DNA of 64,000 bases from positions 496,001 through 560,000 of the forward strand of contig NZ_JAJVKW010000006.1 of NCBI RefSeq assembly GCF_024198255.1, read 5' to 3'. The stretch comes from Myxococcus guangdongensis (lineage in GTDB: Bacteria; Myxococcota; Myxococcia; Myxococcales; Myxococcaceae). Position numbers and translations under genes: made by a program. Below, piece by piece: positions 39,976-52,358 of this stretch. The stretch's first letter is position 1. The number at the start of each line of letters is the position of its first letter. The notes under the pieces were generated by a model. It saw nothing but the letters and a program-made list of their open reading frames with translations, had not been told where the DNA came from and ran no database searches.

Positions 39976-41541
39976 ATGTCGCAGCGAATCCTCGACGATG
40001 TCTCCACCGCCAGCCCCCCTCGGCGTGGCGGTGACTCCCAGTCCGCGCCCCTCGCGCCAGCGCTGACGCTGGTCTCCCATCCGCTCGCGTCGAGGGTGGG
40101 GGAGCGCTACGTGATGGAGGCCCTGCTCGCGGGGCGCGAGGTGGCCCTGTCGCGCAACGAGCCGCTCTTCACGCGCGTGGGGGAGGGCGTGGGGCGACCG
40201 CTGGCGGACCCGTTCCTGAGCCGACGTCCGCTGCGTTTCCTGCCGCGTCCGGAGGGCGGACTCCGGCTGGAGGTGGACGTGGGGGGCACTTCCGTGGTGG
40301 TCGGAGGTGTGCCCGGTGGTGCGTGGGATTTCCGGCCGCAGGTGCTCGAGGCGGGGGTGACGCTGGAGCTGGGCGGGCGTGTGGTGCTGCTGCTGCACCG
40401 CGTGGCGCTGGACGCGGAGCGCTCCGCGGACACCCTGGGCATGGTGGGGCAGAGCCTGGCTTTGGGCCGCGTGCGCACCCGCGTGCGGCAGGTGGCGGAC
40501 CTGGAGGTGCCGGTGCTCGTGCGAGGGGAGACGGGCTCGGGGAAGGAGCTGGTCGCCCGGGCGCTCCATCAGCGGAGTCCTCGGCGCAGGGGGCCCTTCA
40601 TCAGCGTCAACGTGGGCACGCTGGCTCGCGAACTGGCGGCCTCGGAGCTGTTCGGCGCGCAGCGCGGGGCCTACACGGGCGCGTCGCAGAGTCGCGAGGG
40701 GTTCTTCCGCGCGGCCCATGGCGGCACGCTCTTCCTGGACGAGGTGGGTGAGGCTCCGCCGGAGGTGCAGGTGGCGCTCTTGCGCGTGCTGGAGACGGGG
40801 GAGGTGTTCCCGGTGGGCTCACATACGCCCGTCGTCACGGACGTGCGGCTGGTGGCCGCGACGGACGCGCCCTTGGAGGAGCTCATCGAGCAGGGGCGGT
40901 TTCGCGCACCGCTGTTGCATCGGCTCTCCGGTTACACCCTTCAGATGCCCGCGCTGCGGGAGCGGCGTGAGGACATCGCGCTGCTCTTCCATCACTTCGC
41001 GCGACAGGAGCTGGAGGCGCTGGGCGAGGCGTGGCGGCTGGAGCCCGAGGACCCCTACGCGGAGCCGTGGTTGCCCGCGTCGCTGGCGACGCGTCTGTTG
41101 GACTTCGACTGGCCCGGCAACGTGCGCCAGCTTCGCAACGTGGTCCGGCAGCTGGTCATCAGCAGTCGGGGGCAGGCTCGGCTCCAGGTGGATGCGTCCC
41201 TGGAGGCGGAGCTGGGCTCCGGCAGGCGCGAGGAGCCCGTGGCGCTGACGCGTCGCAAGCCGGCGGAGGTGTCGGAGCGGGAGCTGCTGGAGGTGCTGCG
41301 AGAGTGCTCGTGGGACTTGAAGGGCACGGCGGAGCGGCTCGGCATCACCCGGGCGTCGCTCTACAACCTGGTGGACCGCAGTCCGCACATCCGCACGGTG
41401 AAGGACGTGAGCGCGGAGGAGATAGCGCGCTGCTTCCACGAGTGTTCGGGAGATCTGGACGCGATGGTGCGCCGGCTGGAGGTCTCCCGGCGCGCGCTCC
41501 AACGGCGGGTCCGTGAGCTGGGGCTCGGGCCCGCCGAGTGA
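39976..41541 (+). CDS. Sigma-54-dependent transcriptional activator with FHA-like input and two tandem Fis-type HTH motifs
   Basis: The 521-residue product starts with an FHA-like domain (about 40-150; ALSRNEPLF, DPFLSRRPLRF). The AAA+ domain has Walker A GETGSGKE (near 183), the sigma-54 contact loop GAYTGA (near 232, a common variant of GAFTGA), Walker B GGTLFLDEVGE and the arginine-finger region. Two helix-turn-helix units follow: LKGTAERLGITRASLYNLV and LDAMVRRLEVSRRALQRRV. It should activate sigma-54 promoters in response to a phospho-threonine-type input. Related proteins act in myxobacterial development. Confidence 0.9.
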   Translation: MSQRILDDVSTASPPRRGGDSQSAPLAPALTLVSHPLASRVGERYVMEALLAGREVALSRNEPLFTRVGEGVGRPLADPFLSRRPLRFLPRPEGGLRLEVDVGGTSVVVGGVPGGAWDFRPQVLEAGVTLELGGRVVLLLHRVALDAERSADTLGMVGQSLALGRVRTRVRQVADLEVPVLVRGETGSGKELVARALHQRSPRRRGPFISVNVGTLARELAASELFGAQRGAYTGASQSREGFFRAAHGGTLFLDEVGEAPPEVQVALLRVLETGEVFPVGSHTPVVTDVRLVAATDAPLEELIEQGRFRAPLLHRLSGYTLQMPALRERREDIALLFHHFARQELEALGEAWRLEPEDPYAEPWLPASLATRLLDFDWPGNVRQLRNVVRQLVISSRGQARLQVDASLEAELGSGRREEPVALTRRKPAEVSERELLEVLRECSWDLKGTAERLGITRASLYNLVDRSPHIRTVKDVSAEEIARCFHECSGDLDAMVRRLEVSRRALQRRVRELGLGPAE

Positions 41542-41610
41542 TGGCGTCATCCGGCGTGGCGGCCTCTCGCGACCACGCTCCATTCAGTCGAACGACGTGA
41601 GGAGGCTCGC

Positions 41611-42129
41611 GTGATGCAGTGGCACGGAATGCGTTGGCTGGGAGTCGTGATGTGTCTGGGCGCGGGGTGTGCTCCGGAGCAGGCCCCGCCGCAGGAGGTC
41701 CTCGAGACGGGCGCGCAAGGACAGGATGTCGACATGTCCAAGATGAGGGAGGTGCCCTGTACCCTGGAGGAGGGACGGTGTTCGAAGGTCGCGCTGGACG
41801 AGGTGTGCACCATCACCATCGGCATGGGGGCGGAGCCCGTGTCGCCCGCCAGGTCCTGCATCCGGCGGAAGCAGTGGCTCAAGATCCGGCTGGACCCGGA
41901 CGTGTCCTACGCCATCATCCACTTCGACGGTGACCCCTCGGGCATCCTCTTCGAAGGGGACCCGACGGACCGCGTCAAGCTGGACCACTGGGGGATGCCT
42001 GTGTGGTACGGGAGGGTCTCGGGCACCGCGGGGCGGAAGGGCTATCCCTTCAGCGTGTCCTCGGATACGGGCCAGGGGCAGCCTGGAGAGCTGGAGGTGG
42101 TGAGGGATCCAGGCGATCCGGAGGACTGA
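41611..42129 (+). CDS. Small lipoprotein of unknown function
   Basis: The 172-residue product has a signal peptide with lipobox LGAGC (C20). The mature part has four cysteines (VPCTLEEGRCSK, EVCTITIG, SCIRRKQ), which could form two disulfides, and a beta-rich core. No family was recognised. A GAGG site precedes tandem ATG codons, and the upper start was kept. It is convergent with the large kinase gene, with only 11 bases between. Confidence 0.7.
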   Translation: MMQWHGMRWLGVVMCLGAGCAPEQAPPQEVLETGAQGQDVDMSKMREVPCTLEEGRCSKVALDEVCTITIGMGAEPVSPARSCIRRKQWLKIRLDPDVSYAIIHFDGDPSGILFEGDPTDRVKLDHWGMPVWYGRVSGTAGRKGYPFSVSSDTGQGQPGELEVVRDPGDPED

Positions 42130-42140
42130 GGACTGCTCGC

Positions 42141-45971
<3,831 letters not shown>

Positions 45972-46298
45972 CGCCGTTCCTCGGGCGCGCGTACGTCCGG
46001 GCCCTGCCGGAACGCCGTGCGGGAGGGTTCTACCACCCCCCTCCCGACGACATCCCGTGCAGGCACCGGGCTGGATTGATATGCAGGGAGCGCCGGACGG
46101 CGATGGCCGCCGCCCCGCAGCTCCTCGGAGGCACCATGAACGCCGACAATCATCTTGCCGCGGTGGGAGTCCCGTTCCCCCGGAGGACGTCGGCCTGAGC
46201 AGGTCGACGTGAAGGTCCGTCACAGCGCGGTCCTCGCTCCGGGTGCCCTGACGAATCCAGGTGCGCCGCAGGCACCGCTCTGTCCGGAGTCTTTCCCC
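45972..46298. other. Divergent intergenic region between kinase and RsgA genes
   Basis: These 327 bases hold the divergent promoters. A 20-codon open frame (46136-46198) with a good GGAGGC site is present, but it has no other support. No clear promoter or terminator was identified. Confidence 0.4.
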
Positions 46299-47387
46299 GT
46301 GTCTCTCGAAACTTTTGGTTGGGGCCCCGAGCTGGCCCAGGCTTTCTCCCGCGTCGTCGAATCCTCCCCACTTCCCCTCGTCCCCGGCCGCGTGGTGCGC
46401 CAGGCCCGAGGGCTCCTCACCGTTCAGGCCGCGGAGCGCACCCTGCTGGCGCGCACCGCCGGCCGGCTGCTCCACCAGTCCGCCACCGCCGAGTCCCTGC
46501 CCACCGTCGGAGACTGGGTGACGCTCCAACTGCCCCCGGGCCAGGGGGAGGGGATGCTCCACGCGGTGCTCCCCCGCAAGAGCCTCCTCGTGCGCCGCGA
46601 TGCGGGACGGGAGCGGGAGGGGCAGCTCATCGCCGCCAACCTGGACGTGGTGCTGCTCGTCGCCGGGCTGGACGGGAACTTCAACCCCCGCCGCATCGAG
46701 CGCGCCCTCACCCTGGCCTGGACGAGCGGCGCCTCCCCGGCGGTGCTGCTCACCAAGGCGGACCTCCATGACGACGCGGACGCCGTCGTCGAGGAGGTCT
46801 CCGCGCTGGCCCCCGGCGTCCCCGTGCTCGCCCTGAGCTCCAAGACGGGCGAGGGGCTGGACGCCGTGCGGGCCCTCATCCCCGAGCACCGCACCGGCGC
46901 CCTGCTGGGCTCCTCCGGCGTGGGCAAGTCCACCCTCGTCAACCGCCTGCTGGGTGAGGCGCGCCTGGCCACGCAGGAGGTGCGCTTCGACGACGACCGG
47001 GGCCGCCACACCACCACCCACCGCGAGCTGTTCCGCCTCCCCCACGGCGGCCTGCTCATCGACGGCCCCGGCATGCGCGAGCTGGGGCTCCTGGGCGAGG
47101 AGGAGAAGGCCATCGAGCAGACCTTCGCCGACATCCTCGAGCTCGCCGAGGGCTGCCGCTTCCGCGACTGCACCCACCAGCGTGAGCCGGGCTGCGCCGT
47201 GCGCGTCGCCGTCCAGTCCGGGGCCCTCTCCGAGGAGCGCCTCTCGAGCTTCGAGAAGCTCCAGAAGGAGAAGGCCTTCCAGGCGCGCCAGTCCAATGCC
47301 GCGCTGCAGAAAGACCAACGGCGCTTCGAGAAGAGCCGCTCCCTGCAGGGTTGGGAGACCACTCGGGCCAAGCGCCGGCGGGACTGA
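46299..47387 (+). CDS. rsgA: Ribosome small subunit-dependent GTPase RsgA
   Basis: The 362-residue product is a full-length RsgA, which helps mature the 30S ribosomal subunit. An OB-fold N-terminus is followed by a circularly permuted GTPase with G4-type LLTKADL, the Walker A LLGSSGVGKSTLVNRL, the switch segment GRHTTTHRELFRL and the DGPGMRE motif, then a zinc site (CRFRDCTHQREPGCAV). I chose GTG at 46299, giving MSLETFGWGPELAQAF, which matches the family start; an upstream ATG at 46155 would add 48 unlikely residues. Confidence 0.93.
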   Translation: MSLETFGWGPELAQAFSRVVESSPLPLVPGRVVRQARGLLTVQAAERTLLARTAGRLLHQSATAESLPTVGDWVTLQLPPGQGEGMLHAVLPRKSLLVRRDAGREREGQLIAANLDVVLLVAGLDGNFNPRRIERALTLAWTSGASPAVLLTKADLHDDADAVVEEVSALAPGVPVLALSSKTGEGLDAVRALIPEHRTGALLGSSGVGKSTLVNRLLGEARLATQEVRFDDDRGRHTTTHRELFRLPHGGLLIDGPGMRELGLLGEEEKAIEQTFADILELAEGCRFRDCTHQREPGCAVRVAVQSGALSEERLSSFEKLQKEKAFQARQSNAALQKDQRRFEKSRSLQGWETTRAKRRRD

Positions 47388-47795
47388 AAGCCGGACCGAA
47401 AATTCGCCGTAAATCCTCCACTCAAGGATTCCGACGGGCCGCGTTTGGATATTTCGAAAGGTAGGGACACCCGGGCAGAGCCTGGATGTCCGCGGGCCTC
47501 GGGCGCTGAGCGTCCGGGCAGGTGGGTGGGGGGAGTGTCCGGGGGAATCACCGGCACTCAGGTTTTCGAACGTTCGACGTTCGAGGGGGAAGAGGCGCGC
47601 CGGGGGGCTCGTCTCGGACCTTTGAGGGGGCGCCCCTGGGGAGGGGCGTGGCTTCCGGAGGGTGCGCCGAGGGGCGCGCTCACGCTGGACCGGAAGTACG
47701 AATTCTCGCAGTCCTTCATACGGCGGGGAGCGCGTCGAGGGGGCGCGCTCCCCGCGGTTCTTTTCAGGGTCCTTCGGACCCGCCCGCGTCGTGGA
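47388..47795. other. Long non-coding interval with a terminator and CGTTCGA repeats
   Basis: The 408 bases lie between convergent genes. A motif with repeated ACGTTCG inside CGAACGTTCGACGTTCGAG (near 47567-47585) and a strong rightward hairpin terminator (47724-47764) are present. The interval could hold a small RNA, or simply the 3' untranslated region of rsgA. No protein gene was supported. Confidence 0.4.
47724..47764 (+). terminator. Rightward intrinsic terminator
   Basis: CGGGGAGCGCG at 47724-47734 pairs perfectly with CGCGCTCCCCG at 47744-47754 (11 pairs), followed by CGGTTCTTTT. It is about 340 bases beyond the rsgA stop, which is far for a simple terminator. Confidence 0.7.
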
Positions 47796-48293
47796 CTACT
47801 TCGAGTCCGACGAGGGCATCATCTTGATGCGCTGGCCCTGGTCATCCGTCACCACGGAGCCCTGGGCCTTCTGCTGCTCGGTGGGCTGACCGACGGCGAA
47901 GCTGGCCACCTTCGTCAGGGGCACGCCCTGGAAGATGCCGCTCACCGTCACGACCAGGTGCGAGCGTCCGGCGCCCGGCGTGAAGGCCACGTCCAGGTTC
48001 GTCAGGGCCGACTTCTCCACGCTGACGCCCGTCACGGGCGAGGGGCTGCTGGTCACCTGCAGCCCGTCGGCGCCGGAGACCTCCACCCGGACATCCTCGC
48101 CGGGGACCTGGAAGCGCAGCGAGACGGTGGCCGTGGTGTCGGACACCTTCGCGCCCACGTCCACGGGCGCGCTGAGCTTGGCGGTGTCCGCCGGGGTGGT
48201 GCTGGAGGGGCTGGTCTTCGCCGGAGAGGTGCAGGCCACGGGCGCCAGCAGCGCCAGGAGGCCGGAGAGGACCGCGGGGGCAATGCGATTCAT
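47796..48293 (-). CDS. Small lipoprotein, probable partner of the metalloprotease
   Basis: The 165-residue product has a signal peptide with lipobox LAPVAC (C21) followed by a serine/threonine/proline tether. The mature part resembles one immunoglobulin-like or beta-sandwich domain (VSLRFQVPGEDVRVEVSGADGL, LVVTVSGIFQGVPL). A strong AGGAG site precedes the ATG. It lies 38 bases downstream of the metalloprotease gene on the same strand, so the two probably form an operon. No specific function can be given. Confidence 0.8.
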   Translation of the reverse strand: MNRIAPAVLSGLLALLAPVACTSPAKTSPSSTTPADTAKLSAPVDVGAKVSDTTATVSLRFQVPGEDVRVEVSGADGLQVTSSPSPVTGVSVEKSALTNLDVAFTPGAGRSHLVVTVSGIFQGVPLTKVASFAVGQPTEQQKAQGSVVTDDQGQRIKMMPSSDSK

Positions 48294-48331
48294 GAGTGCT
48301 CCTGGGAACGAGGGAGGAAGACGAGGTCCGC

Positions 48332-49936
48332 TCATTGGCTGGTGATGGAGACGCTGTAGCTGTAGGTGCCCGAGCCCTCGTCGTCCCAGCCCGTCACGAT
48401 GAGGACATAGCGGCGGTCGCTCTGGCTGTTGAAGTCGAAGGTCTCCGTGCCCGTGATGAGGCGGTCGGCCTCGCCCGCGGTGGCGCCCTGTTGCAGGGCG
48501 AGGATGCTCACGTCCTCGGCGGAGTTGGCGGAGATGGTCATCCTGCGGCCGGTGCCGGTGAAGACGTAGTACCGGTTCTGCTGCCGCTGGTTGAAGGGCT
48601 CTCCCCGGGTGAAGGTGGCGTTGTCCGTGAAGGGCACCGTCACGAAGTTGTACATGCCGTACAACCCCGAGTCCCCCTCGCCCCACTCGGAGCGGATGGA
48701 GCCGATGTTGTAGTGCGCCGCGAGCCGGTCCACCGCCGCGGCGTCGACACCCGGCTGGGCCTTGAGGCCGGTGATGAACGAGCCGACGGTGGTCAGCGCC
48801 GGCGTGGTGCGCTGCGGCCCCACCAGCACGTCGTAGAGAGTCCCGAGGCTGAGGGACACCTGGTCGAACGAGGCCTCCGCCAGCGTCGACTCGTCGTGCA
48901 GGTCGTAGAGGAAGCGCATGATGCTGAACTCGGAGAAGACGCCCGGGTTCGGGTCGTCCGTGGACGCGGGCGGCGTCTCCAGGTCGAAGCCGAACGCGCC
49001 CAGGCGGGTGCCGCTCCAGAGCGTGTCCACGTAGATGGAGCTGGGCAGGAGGATGCCGGACAGCGCGTTGCCGTAGCCCTCGCCGAAGGCGATGCGCGGG
49101 TCCAGCACGTCACCGGCGGAGTGCGGGCCACCGGGGTTGTCGGCGCGCGACAGGTTGGCCTCGAAGAAGTGCCCCCACTCGTGGACGATGACGTGGCTGT
49201 CGAACTCGTCGGTGTCCGCGCCCGCGAGGCCCAGCACGTAGACCTCGTTCTCGGTGGGAGAGAAGTGCGAGGTGCCAATCTGGCCCCGCGCCTTGTCGCC
49301 GCTCTGCGGGGCGTTGTCCGGGCTCCAGTTCACCTTGAGCGCCGGGAAGGGCACGGGCCGCTCCGCCAGGAAGGCGTGCGACGCGGTGTACATGGCGTCC
49401 AGGATGGCGAAGGGCGCCGCGACGCGCTGGTTGGCGGTGTAGCCCGCGCCGTTCCAACCGTGGCCCGCGTGCAGGTCCTTGCTCGTGGTGCCGCCCTTGA
49501 TTTGCGTCACCACCGCCCAGATGGCGTTGCCGTCGGTGTTGTCCTCCACCTGGATGGCGGGGGTGGTCGTCTTGGCGAGCGTGGCCAGCGTCACGTTGGC
49601 CTGGTCGCCCGCGGTGAAGGTGAGCTGGTAGCGGCCGTCCTCGTCGGTGGTCGCCGCGGCGAGCACGTTGCTGCCCCGGAGCACCTGCACCGTGGCGTTG
49701 CGCACGGGCTTGATGCTCACCTGGTTGAAGGCGAGCGAGCCCTGGCGCGTCGTCGGCGTGTAGACGGCCGGGACGGAGTCGAACGTCACCCGACCCGTGA
49801 GGGTGGCCGTGACGGGCGTCCCCTCGTCCTGGTCGCCGTCACCCTCCTTGTCGGAACAACCGAGCACGGTGAGACCGAGCGCGAGTGCCAGCGTCGCGCC
49901 TGTGCGGGCCCACGCTGATTTGCGAGATACGTACAT
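48332..49936 (-). CDS. Secreted zinc metalloprotease lipoprotein (HEWGH motif)
   Basis: The 534-residue product has a signal peptide with lipobox LTVLGC and an acidic tether (SDKEGDGDQDEG). An N-terminal carboxypeptidase-regulatory-like beta domain (ATVQVLRGSNVLAAATTDEDG) is followed by a zincin domain with VIVHEWGHFFEANLSR (HExxH near residue 252). A distal ligand is not obvious. The final 100 residues resemble a pre-peptidase C-terminal domain (RYVLIVTGWDDEGSGTYSYSVSI). It is likely an outer-membrane or secreted predatory protease. Purine-rich sequence precedes the ATG at 49936. Confidence 0.86.
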   Translation of the reverse strand: MYVSRKSAWARTGATLALALGLTVLGCSDKEGDGDQDEGTPVTATLTGRVTFDSVPAVYTPTTRQGSLAFNQVSIKPVRNATVQVLRGSNVLAAATTDEDGRYQLTFTAGDQANVTLATLAKTTTPAIQVEDNTDGNAIWAVVTQIKGGTTSKDLHAGHGWNGAGYTANQRVAAPFAILDAMYTASHAFLAERPVPFPALKVNWSPDNAPQSGDKARGQIGTSHFSPTENEVYVLGLAGADTDEFDSHVIVHEWGHFFEANLSRADNPGGPHSAGDVLDPRIAFGEGYGNALSGILLPSSIYVDTLWSGTRLGAFGFDLETPPASTDDPNPGVFSEFSIMRFLYDLHDESTLAEASFDQVSLSLGTLYDVLVGPQRTTPALTTVGSFITGLKAQPGVDAAAVDRLAAHYNIGSIRSEWGEGDSGLYGMYNFVTVPFTDNATFTRGEPFNQRQQNRYYVFTGTGRRMTISANSAEDVSILALQQGATAGEADRLITGTETFDFNSQSDRRYVLIVTGWDDEGSGTYSYSVSITSQ

Positions 49937-50231
49937 TCCGTCCTCCCCCTTCCTTTCGTCGCCTGAGATGGGTGGCGCGTCATTCTCGACGGGTCGTCCG
50001 GGAACTTCAAACACGGAGGACCCGGAGAAGGCGTGGGATGAGGCTTGCTTGTCGTGGGCCCGTGTGCGGGACAGCGTCCGGGCGGGCGTGCCCGTCTTCC
50101 GGGGCTTGGTGGGTTGGCCGACCTGGGGGTGGCGCGGAGGTCGGGTTGGCGAGGCCCTGGAGCGCGCCAATCATTGAGGGGGGCGTCACGCGCGGAGGGC
50201 GGGCGACCCCACGGCCCATCGCCTCCTCGCC

Positions 50232-52358
50232 ATGCCCCACCCGACCGACAGCGCGTCTTCCCCTCCCGAGGCGTCCCAGGACCTCACCGGCGTCGAGCGG
50301 GCCCTGCGCGAGAGCGAGGAGAAGTACCGCACGCTCTACAACAACACGCCGGTGATGATGCACTCCATCGACCGGGAGGGCCGGCTGGTGAGTGTTAGCG
50401 ACTGCTGGCTGGCCACGCTGGGCTACACGCGCGAGGAGGTCCTCGGCCACGACTCCACGGAGTTCCTCACCGCGGAGTCGGCCCGCAGGGCGCGTGAGGA
50501 CGTGCTGCCGGACTTCCTCAGAACGGGCTTCTGCAAGGACGTGCCCTACCAGGTGGTGAAGAAGGACGGGACGCGGCTGGACGTGCTGCTGTCCGCCATC
50601 ATGGAGCGTGACACCACGGGCGCCTGCGTGCGCTCCCTGGCGGTGCTGTTGGACGTCACCGAGCGAAAGCGCGCGCAGGAGGCGCTGCAGCAGAGCGAGC
50701 AGCAGCTGCGCGCCATCCTGGACAACGCCACCTCCGTCTTCTTCCTGCTCGACACCCAAGGGCGCTACATCTTCGTGAACCGGCAGTGGGAGCGGATGTT
50801 CCACCTCACGCGCGAGGAGGTCGCCGGCAAGACGGCGCGCACCATCTTCCCGGAGGACACCGCGCGGGAGTTCCAGGCGCTGAACAGGCAGGTGCTGGAG
50901 CAGCGCCTGCCCGTCGTCCGCGAGGAGCGCGTCCCGAGGGAGGACGGCGTCCACACGCACATCACCCAGAAGTTCCCGCTGCTGGACGCGTCGGGCGTGC
51001 CCTACGCCGTCTGCGGCATCTCCACCGACATCACCGAGCGCAAGCGCCTGGAGGAGTCCCAGCGTTTCCTCGCGGAGGCGGGGCGGGAGCTGGGCACGTC
51101 GCTCGACTACGAGACGACGCTCCAGCGCGTCGCGGAGCTGACGGTGCCCCGCTTGGGGGACGTGTGCATCGTCTTCATGCCCGACGGCAGCCACGGGCTG
51201 CACCCGGTGGCGGTGGCGGCCCGCTCGCCCGAGATGGCGCGTGAGGTGCGGGAGCTGCTCGAGACCCATCCGCTCCTCCCCGACGTGACGTACGGCCCGG
51301 TGGGGGTCATGGCGTCGGGGCGCTCGGAGTGTTCGCCGGTGCCCCACGGAATCCTGCGCGACGGAGGGCTGGGCTCACCGCGCTGGCGCCAGGTGCGCGC
51401 GTGGGGCGGCAAGCCGTCGCTCAGCGTGCCCCTGCAGGCGCGCGGGCGCGGCCTGGGCGTGCTGACGCTCGTGTCCCGGCAGTCCGGGCGGGCCTTCGGC
51501 GCGGACGAGGTGGCGCTGGCGGAGGAGCTCGGGCGGCGCGCCGGGTACGCCATCGACAACGCGCAGCTCTACCGCAAGTCCCAGGAGGCCATCCGCGTGC
51601 GCGACGAGTTCCTCTCCATCGCCTCGCACGAACTGAAGACGCCGCTGACGTCCATGAAGCTGCGCATGCAGCAGATGAGCGCCCTGCTGTCGCGGCCCCG
51701 GACGGACTCGAGCCTGCGCGCGAAGCTGTCCGGCATGCTGACGGTGTGCGAGAGCCAGCTGTCGCGGCTGTCCCGGCTGGTGGAGCACCTGCTGGACGTC
51801 TCGCGCATCCACGAGTCGCGGCTGTCGCTGCGTCTGGAGGACATGGACCTGTCCGCCGTCACGCGCGACGTGGTGGGCCACCTGCGCGAGCAGCTGGAGA
51901 AGGCGGGCTGCGCGCTGGAGCTGGACATCCCCGAGTCCCTGCCGGGCCGGTGGGACCGGCTGCGGCTGGAGCAGGTGTTGATGAACCTGCTGACGAACGC
52001 GGTGAAGTACGGCGCGGGCCAGCCCATCCGGCTGGGGCTGTCCGCCCACCACGACGAGCGGGTGTGGCTGAGCGTGGAGGACCACGGGATGGGCATCCCC
52101 CGCGAGTCGCAGGGGCGCATCTTCGAGCGCTTCGAGCGCGCCGCCTCACCCAACTACGGCGGCCTGGGCCTGGGCCTCTTCATCACCCGTCAAATCGCCC
52201 AGGCCCATGGCGGAGAGGTGTGGGTGGAGAGCGAGCCGGGGCGGGGCGCCCGCTTCGTCGTCGAGCTGCCCCGCTGGACTCAAGTCAGCGGGCCCTCCAC
52301 CAGCCGCAGCACGTCCGCCAACACGCCGGACGCCGTCACCGCCGCGCCCGCGCCGTAG
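50232..52358 (+). CDS. PAS-PAS-GAF hybrid-input sensor histidine kinase
   Basis: The 708-residue soluble kinase has two PAS domains (about 25-145 and 155-275, each ending in DVTERKR or DITERKR), a GAF domain (about 285-445), a HisKA dimerisation domain with the phosphoacceptor His in [15 protein letters not shown] (near 466), and an ATPase domain with N box [19 protein letters not shown] and GLGLGLFI. No receiver is attached and no partner regulator is adjacent, so it is an orphan kinase. The last 26 codons overlap the end of the convergent thrA gene by 79 bases; that serine/threonine/proline tail is probably not conserved. Confidence 0.92.
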   Translation: MPHPTDSASSPPEASQDLTGVERALRESEEKYRTLYNNTPVMMHSIDREGRLVSVSDCWLATLGYTREEVLGHDSTEFLTAESARRAREDVLPDFLRTGFCKDVPYQVVKKDGTRLDVLLSAIMERDTTGACVRSLAVLLDVTERKRAQEALQQSEQQLRAILDNATSVFFLLDTQGRYIFVNRQWERMFHLTREEVAGKTARTIFPEDTAREFQALNRQVLEQRLPVVREERVPREDGVHTHITQKFPLLDASGVPYAVCGISTDITERKRLEESQRFLAEAGRELGTSLDYETTLQRVAELTVPRLGDVCIVFMPDGSHGLHPVAVAARSPEMAREVRELLETHPLLPDVTYGPVGVMASGRSECSPVPHGILRDGGLGSPRWRQVRAWGGKPSLSVPLQARGRGLGVLTLVSRQSGRAFGADEVALAEELGRRAGYAIDNAQLYRKSQEAIRVRDEFLSIASHELKTPLTSMKLRMQQMSALLSRPRTDSSLRAKLSGMLTVCESQLSRLSRLVEHLLDVSRIHESRLSLRLEDMDLSAVTRDVVGHLREQLEKAGCALELDIPESLPGRWDRLRLEQVLMNLLTNAVKYGAGQPIRLGLSAHHDERVWLSVEDHGMGIPRESQGRIFERFERAASPNYGGLGLGLFITRQIAQAHGGEVWVESEPGRGARFVVELPRWTQVSGPSTSRSTSANTPDAVTAAPAP

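Noticed and set aside
46136-46198. 20-codon open frame with good GGAGGC ribosome site before rsgA
   Set aside because: No repeat, conserved motif or neighbouring partner supports it; such short frames arise by chance.
47567-47585. LexA-like box CGAACGTTCGACGTTCG
   Set aside because: Spacing does not match the CGAAC-N4-GTTCG consensus, and no SOS gene is adjacent.
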